Shown here one piece after another: positions 8,857-17,865 of a stretch of DNA of 64,000 nt; position 1 is the stretch's first letter; the number at the start of each line of letters is the position of its first letter. A model generated the notes under the pieces. That model did not search any database, was not told the origin of the DNA, and was given only the letters and a program-made list of their open reading frames with translations. The stretch covers positions 3,224,001 to 3,288,000 of the forward strand of contig NZ_CP083740.1 of assembly GCF_020150455.1 (NCBI RefSeq). Reading direction: 5' to 3'. The position numbers and the translations under genes are program-made. This DNA comes from Bremerella sp. TYQ1 (lineage in GTDB: Bacteria > Planctomycetota > Planctomycetia > Pirellulales > Pirellulaceae).

Positions 8857-9951
8857 CTAGTTCTCAAATCGATTTCGAGCCGCAAGCCGTACGGTCATTT
8901 CGACGAACTTGCCATCGCGGAAGATCTCGAAGCGAATGTCTTCGTCGAGCGGGCATAAGCTGACGATGTTGATCAGTTGCAAATCGTCTTCCACTTCCTG
9001 TCCGTGGAACTTGGTGATGATGTCACCGACTTGAATCTTGGCAGCTTCCGCAGGTGAACCAGGCGTGACGCCGCTTACTTTCGCTCCGCGAGCACGAAAC
9101 AAACCGATCTCTTTGGCAGCTGCGGCGTCGAAGTCGGCATCCATACGAACACCGAAGAATGCCCGCGCGACTTGCCCTTTCTCGATCAATTGCTCGGCAA
9201 CGCTAAGGGCCGCGTGAATCGGAATGGCAAAGCCGATGCCATCGTTTCCGCCTGAGTTGCTGGCAATGGCCGTGTTCAGACCGATAACCTCGCCTCGCAG
9301 GTTGATCAGCGGACCACCGCTATTTCCTGGATTGATGGCGGCATCGGTCTGAAAGAAATTCTGTAACTTCAAGCCTTGGCGACCAAGTTGTAAGTTGCGG
9401 CGTCCAACGGCACTGATGATTCCGTAAGTTACTGTCTGACTCAATCCAAAAGGACTGCCGACCGCAAATACCATTTCGCCTACTTCTACCCGGGAACTAT
9501 CTCCCACTTCGGCAGGCACGAGTCGCTCGGCGTCGACTTCAACGACGGCGACGTCGGTATCGCGATCGGTGAGAACACGCTTGGCGCGGATCAGCCGGCC
9601 ATCTTCCAGGTAAATTCGGATCCGCTCGAGCGGGGCCTGATTGATGACATGGCGGTTGGTCAGGATGAAGAAACCTTTGCCGTGTGAGAAGATAATCCCT
9701 GCACCAGCTTCGTCGACTTCGCTATTTCGCGAGAAGCCATTACCAGCCATCGTCGTTTCAATATGCACGATGGAGGGACGAACGAACTTCACCACACGCT
9801 TTAAATGATTGAGATGCCGCTGAAGGAAATCAGCCTCAGCGAGAATTTCTTCACGCAACTCGGCACGCTCCATCGGCGAGACATAGCGTTCTTGCCCCGA
9901 AGCAATCGTGGAAACGAGCAAGACAAGCGAGAGGGATAGGTAAGATCGCAT
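8857..9951 (-). CDS. HtrA/DegP-like periplasmic serine protease with one PDZ domain
   Basis: An exported trypsin-fold protease of the envelope stress class. A signal peptide opens MRSYLSLSLVLLVSTIASGQ, which is why I start at 9951 rather than at an upstream 21-residue extension. The catalytic triad is visible: His in ILTNRHVI, Asp in DTDVAVVEV, Ser in NPGNSGGPL. A single PDZ domain follows (about 265-350), with SGVTPGSPAEAAKIQVGDII. Classical DegP has two PDZ domains and DegS has one plus a membrane anchor; here there is one PDZ and a cleavable signal. A charged coiled segment (MERAELREEILAEAD) separates signal and protease. It converges with the nucleoside hydrolase. Confidence 0.92.
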   Translation of the reverse strand: MRSYLSLSLVLLVSTIASGQERYVSPMERAELREEILAEADFLQRHLNHLKRVVKFVRPSIVHIETTMAGNGFSRNSEVDEAGAGIIFSHGKGFFILTNRHVINQAPLERIRIYLEDGRLIRAKRVLTDRDTDVAVVEVDAERLVPAEVGDSSRVEVGEMVFAVGSPFGLSQTVTYGIISAVGRRNLQLGRQGLKLQNFFQTDAAINPGNSGGPLINLRGEVIGLNTAIASNSGGNDGIGFAIPIHAALSVAEQLIEKGQVARAFFGVRMDADFDAAAAKEIGLFRARGAKVSGVTPGSPAEAAKIQVGDIITKFHGQEVEDDLQLINIVSLCPLDEDIRFEIFRDGKFVEMTVRLAARNRFEN

Positions 9952-10040
9952 AGCATCGACACCAAAACCGGGGGAGTTCTGTCGGCGTGGTCCATCATGA
10001 ACCACACCCCACAAGTTAGATCGTGCTAGCAGTGCGACGA

Positions 10041-10079
10041 GGAAAAGAAAAACGGGACGAGTTTTAGACTCGTCCCGTT
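10041..10079 (-). terminator. Rho-independent terminator of the DksA-like gene
   Basis: A perfect 12-base stem (10051-10062 with 10068-10079, AACGGGACGAGT and its complement) with a 5-base loop. Reading on the minus strand it runs straight into TTTTTCTTTT. It lies 30 bases after the stop of the DksA-like gene. Confidence 0.9.
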
Positions 10080-10108
10080 AAAAGTTTGCGGGTTGTAGCG
10101 GCCGTGCG

Positions 10109-10513
10109 TTAGTTGACGGCTTGGGTGTCGTCGGTCTGGGCCCAGCTGACGCCATCAGGACCAAGTTCTTCCAGTTCGCGTTGGCATTTGATGCACAGCG
10201 TCGCGTACGGTAATGCCTGCAGGCGAGCGATCGGAATGGTGGCGCTGCAGCCTTCGCATTCACCGTACTTGCCGGCTTTGATTTGTTCGAGTGCCGTATC
10301 GATACTGGCAAGTTCACGGCTTTCGACTTCGGCCAACTGCGAACTGAGTTCGTCCTGGACCGAATCGAGCGCGAAGTCGACGACGTCGCCGGAGGTCTGT
10401 TCAAGTTCCTTCAACAGACTCAAGTCCCCAGCCAACGCCTTACGCAGGGCGTCGCGACGGCGAAGGAGAATTTCCTTCATCTTGCCGATAAATTCGTCTC
10501 TTGACCGTGCCAT
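10109..10513 (-). CDS. TraR/DksA family zinc-finger protein
   Basis: A 134-residue protein of the family that enters the RNA polymerase secondary channel to tune transcription, often with ppGpp. It has an N-terminal coiled-coil (about 1-75) and a C-terminal four-cysteine zinc finger, with pairs at Cys86/Cys89 (CEGC) and Cys107/Cys110 (CIKC). The coiled-coil tip, where DksA has two acidic residues, falls near GDLSLLKELEQ. Length is close to E. coli DksA (151). It is monocistronic, with its own terminator at 10041-10079. Whether it is the true DksA or a paralogue cannot be told here. Confidence 0.92.
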   Translation of the reverse strand: MARSRDEFIGKMKEILLRRRDALRKALAGDLSLLKELEQTSGDVVDFALDSVQDELSSQLAEVESRELASIDTALEQIKAGKYGECEGCSATIPIARLQALPYATLCIKCQRELEELGPDGVSWAQTDDTQAVN

Positions 10514-11113
10514 GATGTCACCTTGGGAGCAGGAAAGTCGTATTTTTAGCGATTCGTTTCGCCCCTGCCTAGTATTTAAATGGAGCGGAAAGCTCGAAAC
10601 TAATCGAGGCTTTCAGTCCCCCTGTTTGGCGGGCAAATCTTTCATCTCACTGACGTAACGAAACTATAGTACGCCTCTAGAACAGTAACCGAGAAATTTT
10701 CCTCCGGTTTCACGTTCTCTTAGCAGTTTCTCGATTTTGCCGTAACACGTTCTGCAATAAAGCTTTACAAAGCATAAGCCATGGTCGACTGAGGCTTTTT
10801 TACCACGGATTGGCCAAGCCGATTTCATATTCAAGACACTTTCCTCTTGCGAAAATCGGGTCAACTTGCTTTGCGGTAGCCCCTGTCGGTGCAATCGGAT
10901 CATCGACATTTTCTCTCAATTTCCCTATCTAAATTGCCCGGGTGAACTCTTTTTGATCGCCCAAGATTCTCCGCAGGTACTGCTTTGACCGTACAGTCAG
11001 CGTGACCTATATCCCTTAGCGAAATAGGCACTTACAGGCCGCCCCCCGCGGTTTGCTGCACGAGTCAGCAGCCCGACGTCCTGAGGCGTTTCCTACCCTT
11101 GCAAAGCAGTACC
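10514..11113. other. 600-base intergenic region with one doubtful small ORF
   Basis: Separates the DksA-like gene from the FHA gene, which are divergent, so promoters for both should lie here. It is richer in A+T than its surroundings. A minus-strand frame at 10664-10909 could encode 81 residues ending in a cysteine-bearing stretch (YCRTCYGKIEKLL...LGYCS), which resembles a zinc knuckle, but it has no clear ribosome site and its first half has no protein character. I do not call it a gene. No terminator, RNA gene or repeat was seen. Confidence 0.5.
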
Positions 11114-13453
11114 ATGGTTCAAAACAACGTTCTCCCCCCCTCGAAACGCGCTTCTAAGCTCTTGGGCAAATCGTCCTCGCCGCTGGTCCTGAAAGTCGAA
11201 GGAACCGAACGCGACGGACAGATCATCCGCGTTCATGCGCCGAAGTGCCTCGTCGGATCAGATGCTGGCTGCCAGTTGCGTTTGATTGCCGCCGACGTGC
11301 AGCCGAAGCACTGCGTCATCTATCGCGGCCAAGGGGGAATGATTGTTAAATCGTGGACGCGCGATACACGTATTAATGGCAACACAATCTCCGAAGCCTG
11401 GCTACGTATCGGCGATCGTCTGAGCCTCGGCAGCTTGAGCTTCGAGATCCTGGAAGACGAGCAAGCCGCTTCTCCAAACGTCACGCAACCGCTCCCAGAA
11501 CGGAAACCGTCCAGCCGCGCGCTGCGCAAACGAACCAATCGCCGCATTCGCAGCTTGCTGGATGTCGTGCGTCAACAAAAAGACACCTTCAGCGATCTGC
11601 AAGCAAAGTTTGACGAAACGCAAAAGCTCGTCGATTCGTTGTTGGCCAAAGAAGCAGACGTTCAAACGACGACAGAGTCGCACGAACAGCTTCTGACCGA
11701 ACAGCGCATCGAACGCCGCAAGCAAAGCAATCGCCGCGTAAGGACATTGCTGAATCATGTCCGCGATCTGATTACCAGCAACAGTCAATTGCAAGCCGAG
11801 CTGCGCGAACAGCTGGAGATCAAGCAAAACCAAATTACCGAGATTCGTCAGGAACTGGTTTCAACCGCCGACGCCAGCGAAGAAGAGCGTGCTCAGCGGC
11901 GTCGCCTGGAAGCCACCTTGAAAGAATCCGAAGCGACCGTTTCGCATCTCAAAGAACAATCGGAAGAACTCCAGTCCCGTGCCGAGCAACTTCGCGAACG
12001 CTGGCTTTCGACCCGCAAGAATGGCAAGACTCGCGTCAAATCGATCTTGTCTCACCTCCGCGAGATGCGTGATCAGGTTGTCCCTGCCGAAGAAACATCG
12101 GAATCAGAAGACAACGGAGCCGTGTCCCGTCTCACCGAATTGCGTCTGGCCTACGACGATGCATCGCGCGAGCTGCAAGAGAATCGCGATTCGCTCAAGC
12201 ACGCCGAAAGTGAATTGGCGTGGTCGCAGGAAGAACTTGAGCAGCGCGAGCAACTTGCCAACGAACTGCAGTCGAAGATTGCCGAGTTGGAACAACAACT
12301 AAGCGAAGCCCATCAGGCCCAGCCAGAAGGAGCTTCTCCAGAAGAGCTTGCCCAACATGCGGCAGACGTGGATTCGCTTCGTCATCAGTTGGAAGATGCA
12401 ACGCTTCGTGGCGATGACCTCAAATTGCAACTTGACGAACTACGCGAGCAAAACGTCGAACTTCAGAAAACGATTCACCAGCAAAAAGAGATCGAAGAGA
12501 ACTGGAAGCAACAGCTCGAAGATGCTCGCCAACAATGCCTGACAATTCGCCGGCAGTTGGAAGAGGAACGTCGAATCGCCACGCCTCCGACCGCTGCCGA
12601 TTCGCCGGAAGAGGTCGAAGAACATGACTCGGCGATCGATCACCTTCGCTCAATGGGAATCCTGCGTGAAACGCCTGAACCGACTTCTCACGAAGCGACC
12701 GAGCCCGAGGAAGAATCGCCGGCGGAGTTGGCGAATGAAAAGGAAACTCCGAACGTGAACCCAGTAACGGGTCTTACGAGTTTCCCCAATTTCCAGTTTC
12801 CGGAGGAAGAGCAAGATTCGCCCGAATCGGATTACACCGCACACGAATCGCCATCTAACGAAGTAAAAGAAGACAAGCCTGCCGGTGGTACGTCGGACGA
12901 CGACATCTCGATCGACGATTACATGCAAAACCTGCTGGCTCGAATGCGTGCCAAGACAGGCGAACCAGAACCGGCTCCGCAGCCCAAGAAGACCGAACCG
13001 GTCAAAGTCGAGAAGTCGGAACCGGAGCCTGAGCCGGAACCAGTTCGTCCAATCACGCGGGAAGAGTTCATTCCGTCACGTAACGCGCCTGAGCAAACCT
13101 CCGATATTCGCAAGCTACGGGAACTGGCCAACGAAACGGCCAAAGCAGCCATCGACTCGGCCACGATCAATCGCTGGGAAACACTCTGCAAGTCGAAGAT
13201 GATGGTTTCGCTGTTTGCGTTGGCGGCCGGCTTCACGCTGCACTACTTGTCGACAAGCTACCTGAGCGTGGCGTTCGCTGGAGCATGCATGGCGTACGTG
13301 ATCACGGTTTTCTGGTGGTTGCAATCGGCGGTTATTTATCAGCACGTGAAGTCGAATCGCAAGGAACGCATGGACAAGCGTTTCAAAGACGAGATCATCA
13401 ATCCGCACGGATTGGCACAGGAATCAGAGCCGACCGAGGAAGAAGAAGTCTAA
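11114..13453 (+). CDS. FHA domain, long coiled-coil, C-terminal membrane protein
   Basis: Function unknown. The 779 residues divide into an FHA-like domain (about 30-115), a coiled-coil of heptads rich in Glu, Gln, Arg and Leu (about 125-485), an acidic low-complexity region with repeated Glu-Pro (about 490-665) and two closely spaced C-terminal helices (about 695-745) before a charged tail. FHA domains normally read phosphothreonine. Here the usual G-R is G-S (LVGSDAGC) and the S-x-x-H element reads QPKHC, though the NG turn (RINGN) is kept, so phosphate binding is doubtful. The start is the ATG at 11114; a TTG five codons earlier is possible. It could act as a long tether to the membrane. 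Its end overlaps the convergent queE stop. Confidence 0.85.
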   Translation: MVQNNVLPPSKRASKLLGKSSSPLVLKVEGTERDGQIIRVHAPKCLVGSDAGCQLRLIAADVQPKHCVIYRGQGGMIVKSWTRDTRINGNTISEAWLRIGDRLSLGSLSFEILEDEQAASPNVTQPLPERKPSSRALRKRTNRRIRSLLDVVRQQKDTFSDLQAKFDETQKLVDSLLAKEADVQTTTESHEQLLTEQRIERRKQSNRRVRTLLNHVRDLITSNSQLQAELREQLEIKQNQITEIRQELVSTADASEEERAQRRRLEATLKESEATVSHLKEQSEELQSRAEQLRERWLSTRKNGKTRVKSILSHLREMRDQVVPAEETSESEDNGAVSRLTELRLAYDDASRELQENRDSLKHAESELAWSQEELEQREQLANELQSKIAELEQQLSEAHQAQPEGASPEELAQHAADVDSLRHQLEDATLRGDDLKLQLDELREQNVELQKTIHQQKEIEENWKQQLEDARQQCLTIRRQLEEERRIATPPTAADSPEEVEEHDSAIDHLRSMGILRETPEPTSHEATEPEEESPAELANEKETPNVNPVTGLTSFPNFQFPEEEQDSPESDYTAHESPSNEVKEDKPAGGTSDDDISIDDYMQNLLARMRAKTGEPEPAPQPKKTEPVKVEKSEPEPEPEPVRPITREEFIPSRNAPEQTSDIRKLRELANETAKAAIDSATINRWETLCKSKMMVSLFALAAGFTLHYLSTSYLSVAFAGACMAYVITVFWWLQSAVIYQHVKSNRKERMDKRFKDEIINPHGLAQESEPTEEEEV

Positions 13454-14136
13454 GTCCCGCGAGCAAATCCGAACCATTCGATTTGCTTGCGCTGGCAGAG
13501 TTGCAGCCCGTGCTGTTCAGCCCACGGCTTGAGCCATTGACCGATTGCTTCCAGTTGCGGAAGTTCGATTCCCTGCGGCATCACAAATACCCGCTGGCGG
13601 TCGATCTCTGGTAGTCGGTCCAGATACTGCAGCACTTCGTCGCAATCTGGTTGCTTGTCGATGACAAACTTCAGCTGGTATGGAAACTCGCCGATCAACC
13701 GGCGCACGATGTCCAACTGATCGCGGGTTTGTTCATGCCGCCGATGCCAACGAGGAAACTCTTGGGCATCCGGAGCCGAGTTCGACATTTTGGGGCTGAT
13801 CGACATTAAATCGCACGCGAGCGGCAAATGCAGCGTGCCGGCCGTTTCAATGGTGATGTGCCGCCCCGATCGCTGGATTCCTTCACATAGCGGGATCATT
13901 TCGGCGAACAGCATCGGTTCGCCGCCGGTGAGCACGACCTTATCAACTTCTAAAAGTTCGATGCGGCCCAAGATCTCGGCGACCGAAAGATCTTCCCCTT
14001 CCGGGTTCCACGAAGCGTGCGGTGTATCGCAGAACCAGCAGCGAAGATTGCAGCCACTGGCGCGGACAAAGGTGCTCGACTCGCCGGTGAGCAGGCCTTC
14101 GCCTTGAATGGATCGATAAATTTCCGCAATACGCAC
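13450..14136 (-). CDS. queE: 7-carboxy-7-deazaguanine synthase
   Basis: A radical SAM enzyme that turns carboxy-tetrahydropterin into 7-carboxy-7-deazaguanine, the committed step to queuosine and archaeosine-type bases. The iron-sulphur motif is GCNLRCWFC (C-x3-C-x2-C). The N-terminal RIAEIYRSIQGEGLLTG and the glycine-rich VVLTGGEPMLF block are classic QueE. 228 residues is the family length. It is divergent from queF, 227 bases apart. The stop overlaps the FHA gene's stop by 4 bases tail to tail. Confidence 0.95.
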   Translation of the reverse strand: MRIAEIYRSIQGEGLLTGESSTFVRASGCNLRCWFCDTPHASWNPEGEDLSVAEILGRIELLEVDKVVLTGGEPMLFAEMIPLCEGIQRSGRHITIETAGTLHLPLACDLMSISPKMSNSAPDAQEFPRWHRRHEQTRDQLDIVRRLIGEFPYQLKFVIDKQPDCDEVLQYLDRLPEIDRQRVFVMPQGIELPQLEAIGQWLKPWAEQHGLQLCQRKQIEWFGFARGT

Positions 14137-14363
14137 TTATAAATCACCGCGGAAGGACGTTTGCCCTTCCCACTATTTCACAGTCCAATCGCTACGCTGG
14201 CCGCAACGAATCTTCCAGAATACCCAGAAAGAGCCTAACGCGTGGGACATGTTCGGCAGACCGCACACGGAAATAGGCAAATTTCCGAGCAAAGTCAGGT
14301 CTAGTCAGGCCTCCGGTTTGCCCTCAAAATAGCAGTTTACCACCAAGCGAGGAGTATCGGACC

Positions 14364-14747
14364 GTGTCAGAAGAGAATCGTGGCCTTCTCGAAACCTTCG
14401 AGAATCAACACCCCAACCGAGATTACGAGATCGAAATCAGCGTGCCTGAGTTCACTTCGGTCTGCCCCAAAACCGGCCAGCCCGACTTCGGTACGATCCA
14501 CATCACCTACATCCCGGAAGCGACCTGCGTCGAGCTGAAAAGCCTTAAGATGTACATGCAGGCCTATCGCAACCAAGGGATTTTCTACGAAAACGTGACC
14601 AACGTCATCTTGAACGATCTAGTGGAGTGTCTTCACCCTCGCTGGATGCAAGTCCGAGCCGAATTCACCCCTCGCGGCGGAATCAGCTCGACGATCACCG
14701 TCGAACATTACAGCGAAACCCCACCGGACGAGTTGACGGTAATTTAA
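14364..14747 (+). CDS. queF: NADPH-dependent 7-cyano-7-deazaguanine reductase
   Basis: Reduces the nitrile preQ0 to preQ1 in queuosine synthesis. It is the short single-domain type (127 residues). The catalytic cysteine sits in VCPKTGQPDF (Cys34) with the Asp of PDF seven residues on; the substrate motif reads VELKSLKMY, and the NADPH-type segment is YENVTNVILNDL. The start is GTG at 14364, preceded by GAGGAG. The upstream 227 bases to queE hold no preQ1 riboswitch that I can recognise. A family A palindrome begins 8 bases after the stop. Confidence 0.95.
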   Translation: MSEENRGLLETFENQHPNRDYEIEISVPEFTSVCPKTGQPDFGTIHITYIPEATCVELKSLKMYMQAYRNQGIFYENVTNVILNDLVECLHPRWMQVRAEFTPRGGISSTITVEHYSETPPDELTVI

Positions 14748-14755
14748 GGCGTCTC

Positions 14756-14830
14756 GGTAGGGTTCGCGTGTCGAGGGTTAGAACGTTGGTCTCCAAGCCA
14801 CTGACCGACCTGCGACACGCGGGCCCTACC
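14756..14830. repeat. Palindromic intergenic repeat, family A copy 1
   Basis: Two arms of about 25 bases. The left, from GGTAGGGTTCGCGTGTCG (14756-14773), pairs with the right, CGACACGCGGGCCCTACC (14813-14830), at about 20 of 24 positions, around a 28-base centre. The same arm sequence recurs at 53441-53510. It sits 8 bases after queF and 15 bases before the next start, without a T-run. Confidence 0.8.
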
Positions 14831-14845
14831 ACGAAGCGAAGCTGC

Positions 14846-15367
14846 ATGCCAGACAGCAACCCGTTTGAGTCACCGCAGTCGGAAATTGCCCCAGCAGAGT
14901 CTCCCGCTTTGTCGCCGGGGGCACGTGTTGCTCGGGCCGTATTGCTTGGGGCTCTTGGTTATGCAATTTGGGGTGGGACGATCTATTATGCTTACGATTA
15001 CTTCGGTTCGTCAGGGCATACTCCGAACGATGCCTGGGTTCGCGGGCTTTTCGTAGTACTCACGTTCGCGGGATCAGAACTCTTCGTCAACTCGCATGGG
15101 CGATCCATGATTCGCCGACTCGCCTATGCCATGCTGACATTGTTCATCAGCATGATCATGACGAATGCGTTGACGACCGTCTTACCAGAAACGTCATTTT
15201 ATCCACACCGAAGCCGCGTAGTCGAAGATCAGGTACGGAATGTCCTGGTTAGTGTCGGCATCTGTAGCGTGCTGTTTCTTATCACAGCGACGGCGTTGAA
15301 CCGATGGCGGTCACGACGAAAAGGTTCCCACGCGTCGACACACAGCGAGTCTGAACCCAAGCCATAG
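14846..15367 (+). CDS. Membrane protein with N-terminal NPFESPQ motif
   Basis: Function unknown. A 173-residue protein with four predicted helices (about 30-50, 65-85, 90-115, 130-155) and a polar C-terminal tail. It opens MPDSNPFESPQSE, the same short signature seen in the unrelated gene at 33450. I start it at ATG 14846; the frame is open further left but runs through the family A palindrome and queF, which is noncoding in that frame. No enzymatic motif is visible. It probably uses its own promoter within or after the palindrome. Confidence 0.75.
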   Translation: MPDSNPFESPQSEIAPAESPALSPGARVARAVLLGALGYAIWGGTIYYAYDYFGSSGHTPNDAWVRGLFVVLTFAGSELFVNSHGRSMIRRLAYAMLTLFISMIMTNALTTVLPETSFYPHRSRVVEDQVRNVLVSVGICSVLFLITATALNRWRSRRKGSHASTHSESEPKP

Positions 15368-15375
15368 AACTCGTT

Positions 15376-16038
15376 CTATGCAGCATCCATGCTCGTGCGG
15401 GTGACCGACAAAATCGTTTCGCTTCCCAAGTCCACAAATAACGCCTCGAGACAGCGTTGACTTAGCCCCCAGTCGAATGCCTGGCCGGGGATATTGGTGG
15501 CTGCGGTAACGACGCATTGCTTGTCTTGTCGGGCCAACGTAATCGACAGTTCCCCTTTCATGGCCCAAATCGACGACGGAAGTTCCGCGAGGATCGTACA
15601 TCCCTGTTCCGCTTGCTCGACACGTTGAACGGTTTGTTGATGCTTGGCCAAGCTGCACAGGACTTTGGCCAACACGCGGCCGACTGGTTCAACCAGCGTT
15701 TCCGTTCGCTCTTTTCCAGTTCGCACACCAAGCGATGCCCACATTGGCTGGGCCACAGCGGTTACCGCGGAATAAGAAACGCCGATCGGAACCACTTTGT
15801 CGGCGATTTCCATCAACGCGTCGGCCGACAGTCCGGGGCGTGCTTGCGCTGCATGGCTGGCAATGGCAGTACGAACTTCGACATTCGCCGCAACGCGTTC
15901 GTAAACCGCGTCGTCTTCCCACGCAACCATCGCTGGAACCAATTCTTCAGCCGCGTGTTCGCTTGCCGACCGAAGTCGATGGCCACACTGGAAACAGAAA
16001 TTGCCGCTCGCTTTCACACCACACTGAGAACAGAACAT
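15376..16038 (-). CDS. Zinc-ribbon protein of unknown function
   Basis: 220 residues. The N-terminus MFCSQCGVKASGNFCFQCGH is a complete double-CxxC zinc ribbon of the kind found at the start of many bacterial membrane or sensor proteins. After a short linker the rest (about 50-220) is a soluble domain with no motif I recognise; it contains VCSLAKHQQTVQRVEQ, likely helical, and a C-terminal beta-rich part. No membrane segment follows the ribbon, unlike most zinc-ribbon-first proteins. It converges with the NPFESPQ gene (8 bases apart) and stands 90 bases downstream of the deaminase gene on the same strand. Confidence 0.75.
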   Translation of the reverse strand: MFCSQCGVKASGNFCFQCGHRLRSASEHAAEELVPAMVAWEDDAVYERVAANVEVRTAIASHAAQARPGLSADALMEIADKVVPIGVSYSAVTAVAQPMWASLGVRTGKERTETLVEPVGRVLAKVLCSLAKHQQTVQRVEQAEQGCTILAELPSSIWAMKGELSITLARQDKQCVVTAATNIPGQAFDWGLSQRCLEALFVDLGSETILSVTRTSMDAA

Positions 16039-16128
16039 GCATGTTCTCCTACAAAAATGGTTCGCCTGACTAGGCTTCGTTTATCGGTAGCTGGCCCCCG
16101 GAAAGCTTTGGGCAAATTGGCAAATGCC

Positions 16129-16599
16129 TTAGTAATGTCGACGATGTTCGTCTTGTTTCCATTCTTCAAAAAGGGCTCTGCATTCATCGCGAAGCAGATT
16201 CGGCACCAAAATAGTCGAGCCTCCACCGGCCGCGATCACTTTCTCGGCGGGAAGGTCGAGCTCGCTGAAACCGGCCGTATCGGCATCTTCAATCGTCGCT
16301 CCGAAATAGACTTTATCGACACGTGCCCAGTGCAGTGCGGCGGCACACATAGGGCATGGTTCGCAAGTCGTCGCGACGGTGGCACCTTCCAGAATGGGAT
16401 GCTGCTTGGCGTGGCATGCTTCGCGGAGGGCGTTGATTTCGGCGTGGGCGGTGATATCGATCGTCTGCCAAACGGTGTTATGCGAAACGGCGATCACTTC
16501 GCCGTCCATTTCAATCGCACAGCCAAACGGGGTTTGGCCTAACGCGATACCTTCGCGACACTTCTCGATCGCCAACTGCATGAGAGATTCCGGCGTCAT
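16129..16599 (-). CDS. Nucleoside/cytidine-deaminase family protein (guanine deaminase-like)
   Basis: A 156-residue zinc-dependent deaminase. The catalytic motifs are HAEINAL (zinc His plus the proton-shuttling Glu) and TCEPCPMCAAAL (two zinc Cys). The late FSELDLPAEKVI stretch fits the guanine deaminase/nucleoside deaminase branch more than tRNA adenosine deaminase TadA, but this is not decisive. The start at 16599 (MTPESLMQLAIEKC) has GGAAGA upstream; the open frame to 16746 adds noncoding-like sequence. It would act in purine salvage or in tRNA wobble editing, the former favoured. Confidence 0.9.
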   Translation of the reverse strand: MTPESLMQLAIEKCREGIALGQTPFGCAIEMDGEVIAVSHNTVWQTIDITAHAEINALREACHAKQHPILEGATVATTCEPCPMCAAALHWARVDKVYFGATIEDADTAGFSELDLPAEKVIAAGGGSTILVPNLLRDECRALFEEWKQDEHRRHY

Positions 16600-16817
16600 G
16601 GGGTCTTCCTGCTTCAAGGGTGGTGTGTAGCTTGTTGTAACAGACGGAGAACTTGCTACCGAACGATTATTACCGGCGAATACCTTCCGACTTCTACCAA
16701 CCCCTCTTTCCGCGGGGCACTTGCGATGGCGTGTCCGGGCATTCACAATACGGGCTTCCCGTGCATGAAACTTAGTGCATTAGAGAATTGTTACGCGACA
16801 CAAGTTGGAAAAGCGAC

Positions 16818-17828
16818 ATGACCAAGCCCCAAGTGATTTTGACCGGTTTTGCTGACGAATCTGCGAACCAGAAGACGGCCGAACAGCAGTTCAGCGCCTT
16901 CGCAGCGTTGGGGCTGGAGTATTACAGCATCCGTTTCATTGACGTCGGCAACGGCATCAAAAACGTGATGGATCTGACTAAGGCCGAAATCGCCAAGCTG
17001 CGAACCCTGGAAGGCGAATACGGCCTGAACGTTTCGTCGCTCGGTTCGCCGATCGGTAAAGTCAAACTGCTGGATGAAGAAGACGGCACCAAGAACCGTT
17101 TCGTTCCGTTCAAGAAGTACCTGGAAAAGGACGTCAACAAGGCCTGTGAATTGGCCCATGCCTTCGAAACGAAACTGATCCGTGGGTTCTCGTTCTATCA
17201 TCCGAAGGGAACCGATCCGAAAGATCACATTGCCCAGGCCGTCGATCAACTTGGACAGATCGCCGAGGCTTGTCATCGCAGCGATCTGACATTCGGTTTG
17301 GAAGTTGAAGCTAACTTGATCGGACAGAATGGCGACATTCTCGCCGAGATTCACAAGAAAGTGAATCACCCAGCGATGATGCTGATCTTCGACGCAGGTA
17401 ACTTGGTTTGCCAAGGGTACACGCCTGACGAAGTGTACGATCAATACATCGCCATGAAGCCAGGCACCGGCTGGATGCACGTGAAAGACTACAAGATCAC
17501 CAAGCCAGTCGGCGAGAAAGGTCACATCGACGAAGATGCCCTGAAGAACTTCGTCCCTGCCGACTTGGGCGACAGCGCCTACGAGCGGATCATGCGTGAC
17601 TTCGCTTCCTCGATTCCGAAGTTGGAAAAGAAGCTGAAGAAACGTGGCATCCCAGGCGTCTTCTGCGACATGGAACCACACGTCAAGGGTGGCGGTCAGT
17701 TCGGTGGCTTCAGCGGACCAGACGGTTTCGGTGTGGCCCTGCGAGGCTTCTGTAAGGTCCTCGACTTTGCCGGCGTTGACTACCATCTGCGCGACTTCGA
17801 CGACATCATCGCCGCTCGCGGATTTTGA
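16818..17828 (+). CDS. Sugar phosphate isomerase/epimerase-like TIM barrel protein
   Basis: 336 residues of the xylose isomerase-like TIM-barrel superfamily, which handles sugars and inositols with a metal ion. Barrel strand residues typical of the family are seen in FGLEVEANL (Glu), LIFDAGNLV (Asp) and MHVKDYKI (His, Asp), followed by FCDMEPHVKGGGQFGGFSGP near the C-terminus. Planctomycetes carry many such genes of unknown substrate. The ATG at 16818 is used; a TTG ten codons earlier is unlikely. It is followed by a clear terminator. Reaction unknown. Confidence 0.85.
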   Translation: MTKPQVILTGFADESANQKTAEQQFSAFAALGLEYYSIRFIDVGNGIKNVMDLTKAEIAKLRTLEGEYGLNVSSLGSPIGKVKLLDEEDGTKNRFVPFKKYLEKDVNKACELAHAFETKLIRGFSFYHPKGTDPKDHIAQAVDQLGQIAEACHRSDLTFGLEVEANLIGQNGDILAEIHKKVNHPAMMLIFDAGNLVCQGYTPDEVYDQYIAMKPGTGWMHVKDYKITKPVGEKGHIDEDALKNFVPADLGDSAYERIMRDFASSIPKLEKKLKKRGIPGVFCDMEPHVKGGGQFGGFSGPDGFGVALRGFCKVLDFAGVDYHLRDFDDIIAARGF

Positions 17829-17865
17829 TACGCGATGACTCGCGAACTGAAATAGATCAAACTAG

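Noticed and set aside
10664..10909. An 81-residue minus-strand ORF with a cysteine-rich end
   Set aside because: No ribosome site, no protein-like first half, and it lies in an AT-rich divergent promoter region. The cysteines alone are not enough.
16791..17786. A 331-codon minus-strand ORF across the TIM-barrel gene
   Set aside because: Mirror of a clear sugar-isomerase-type gene.
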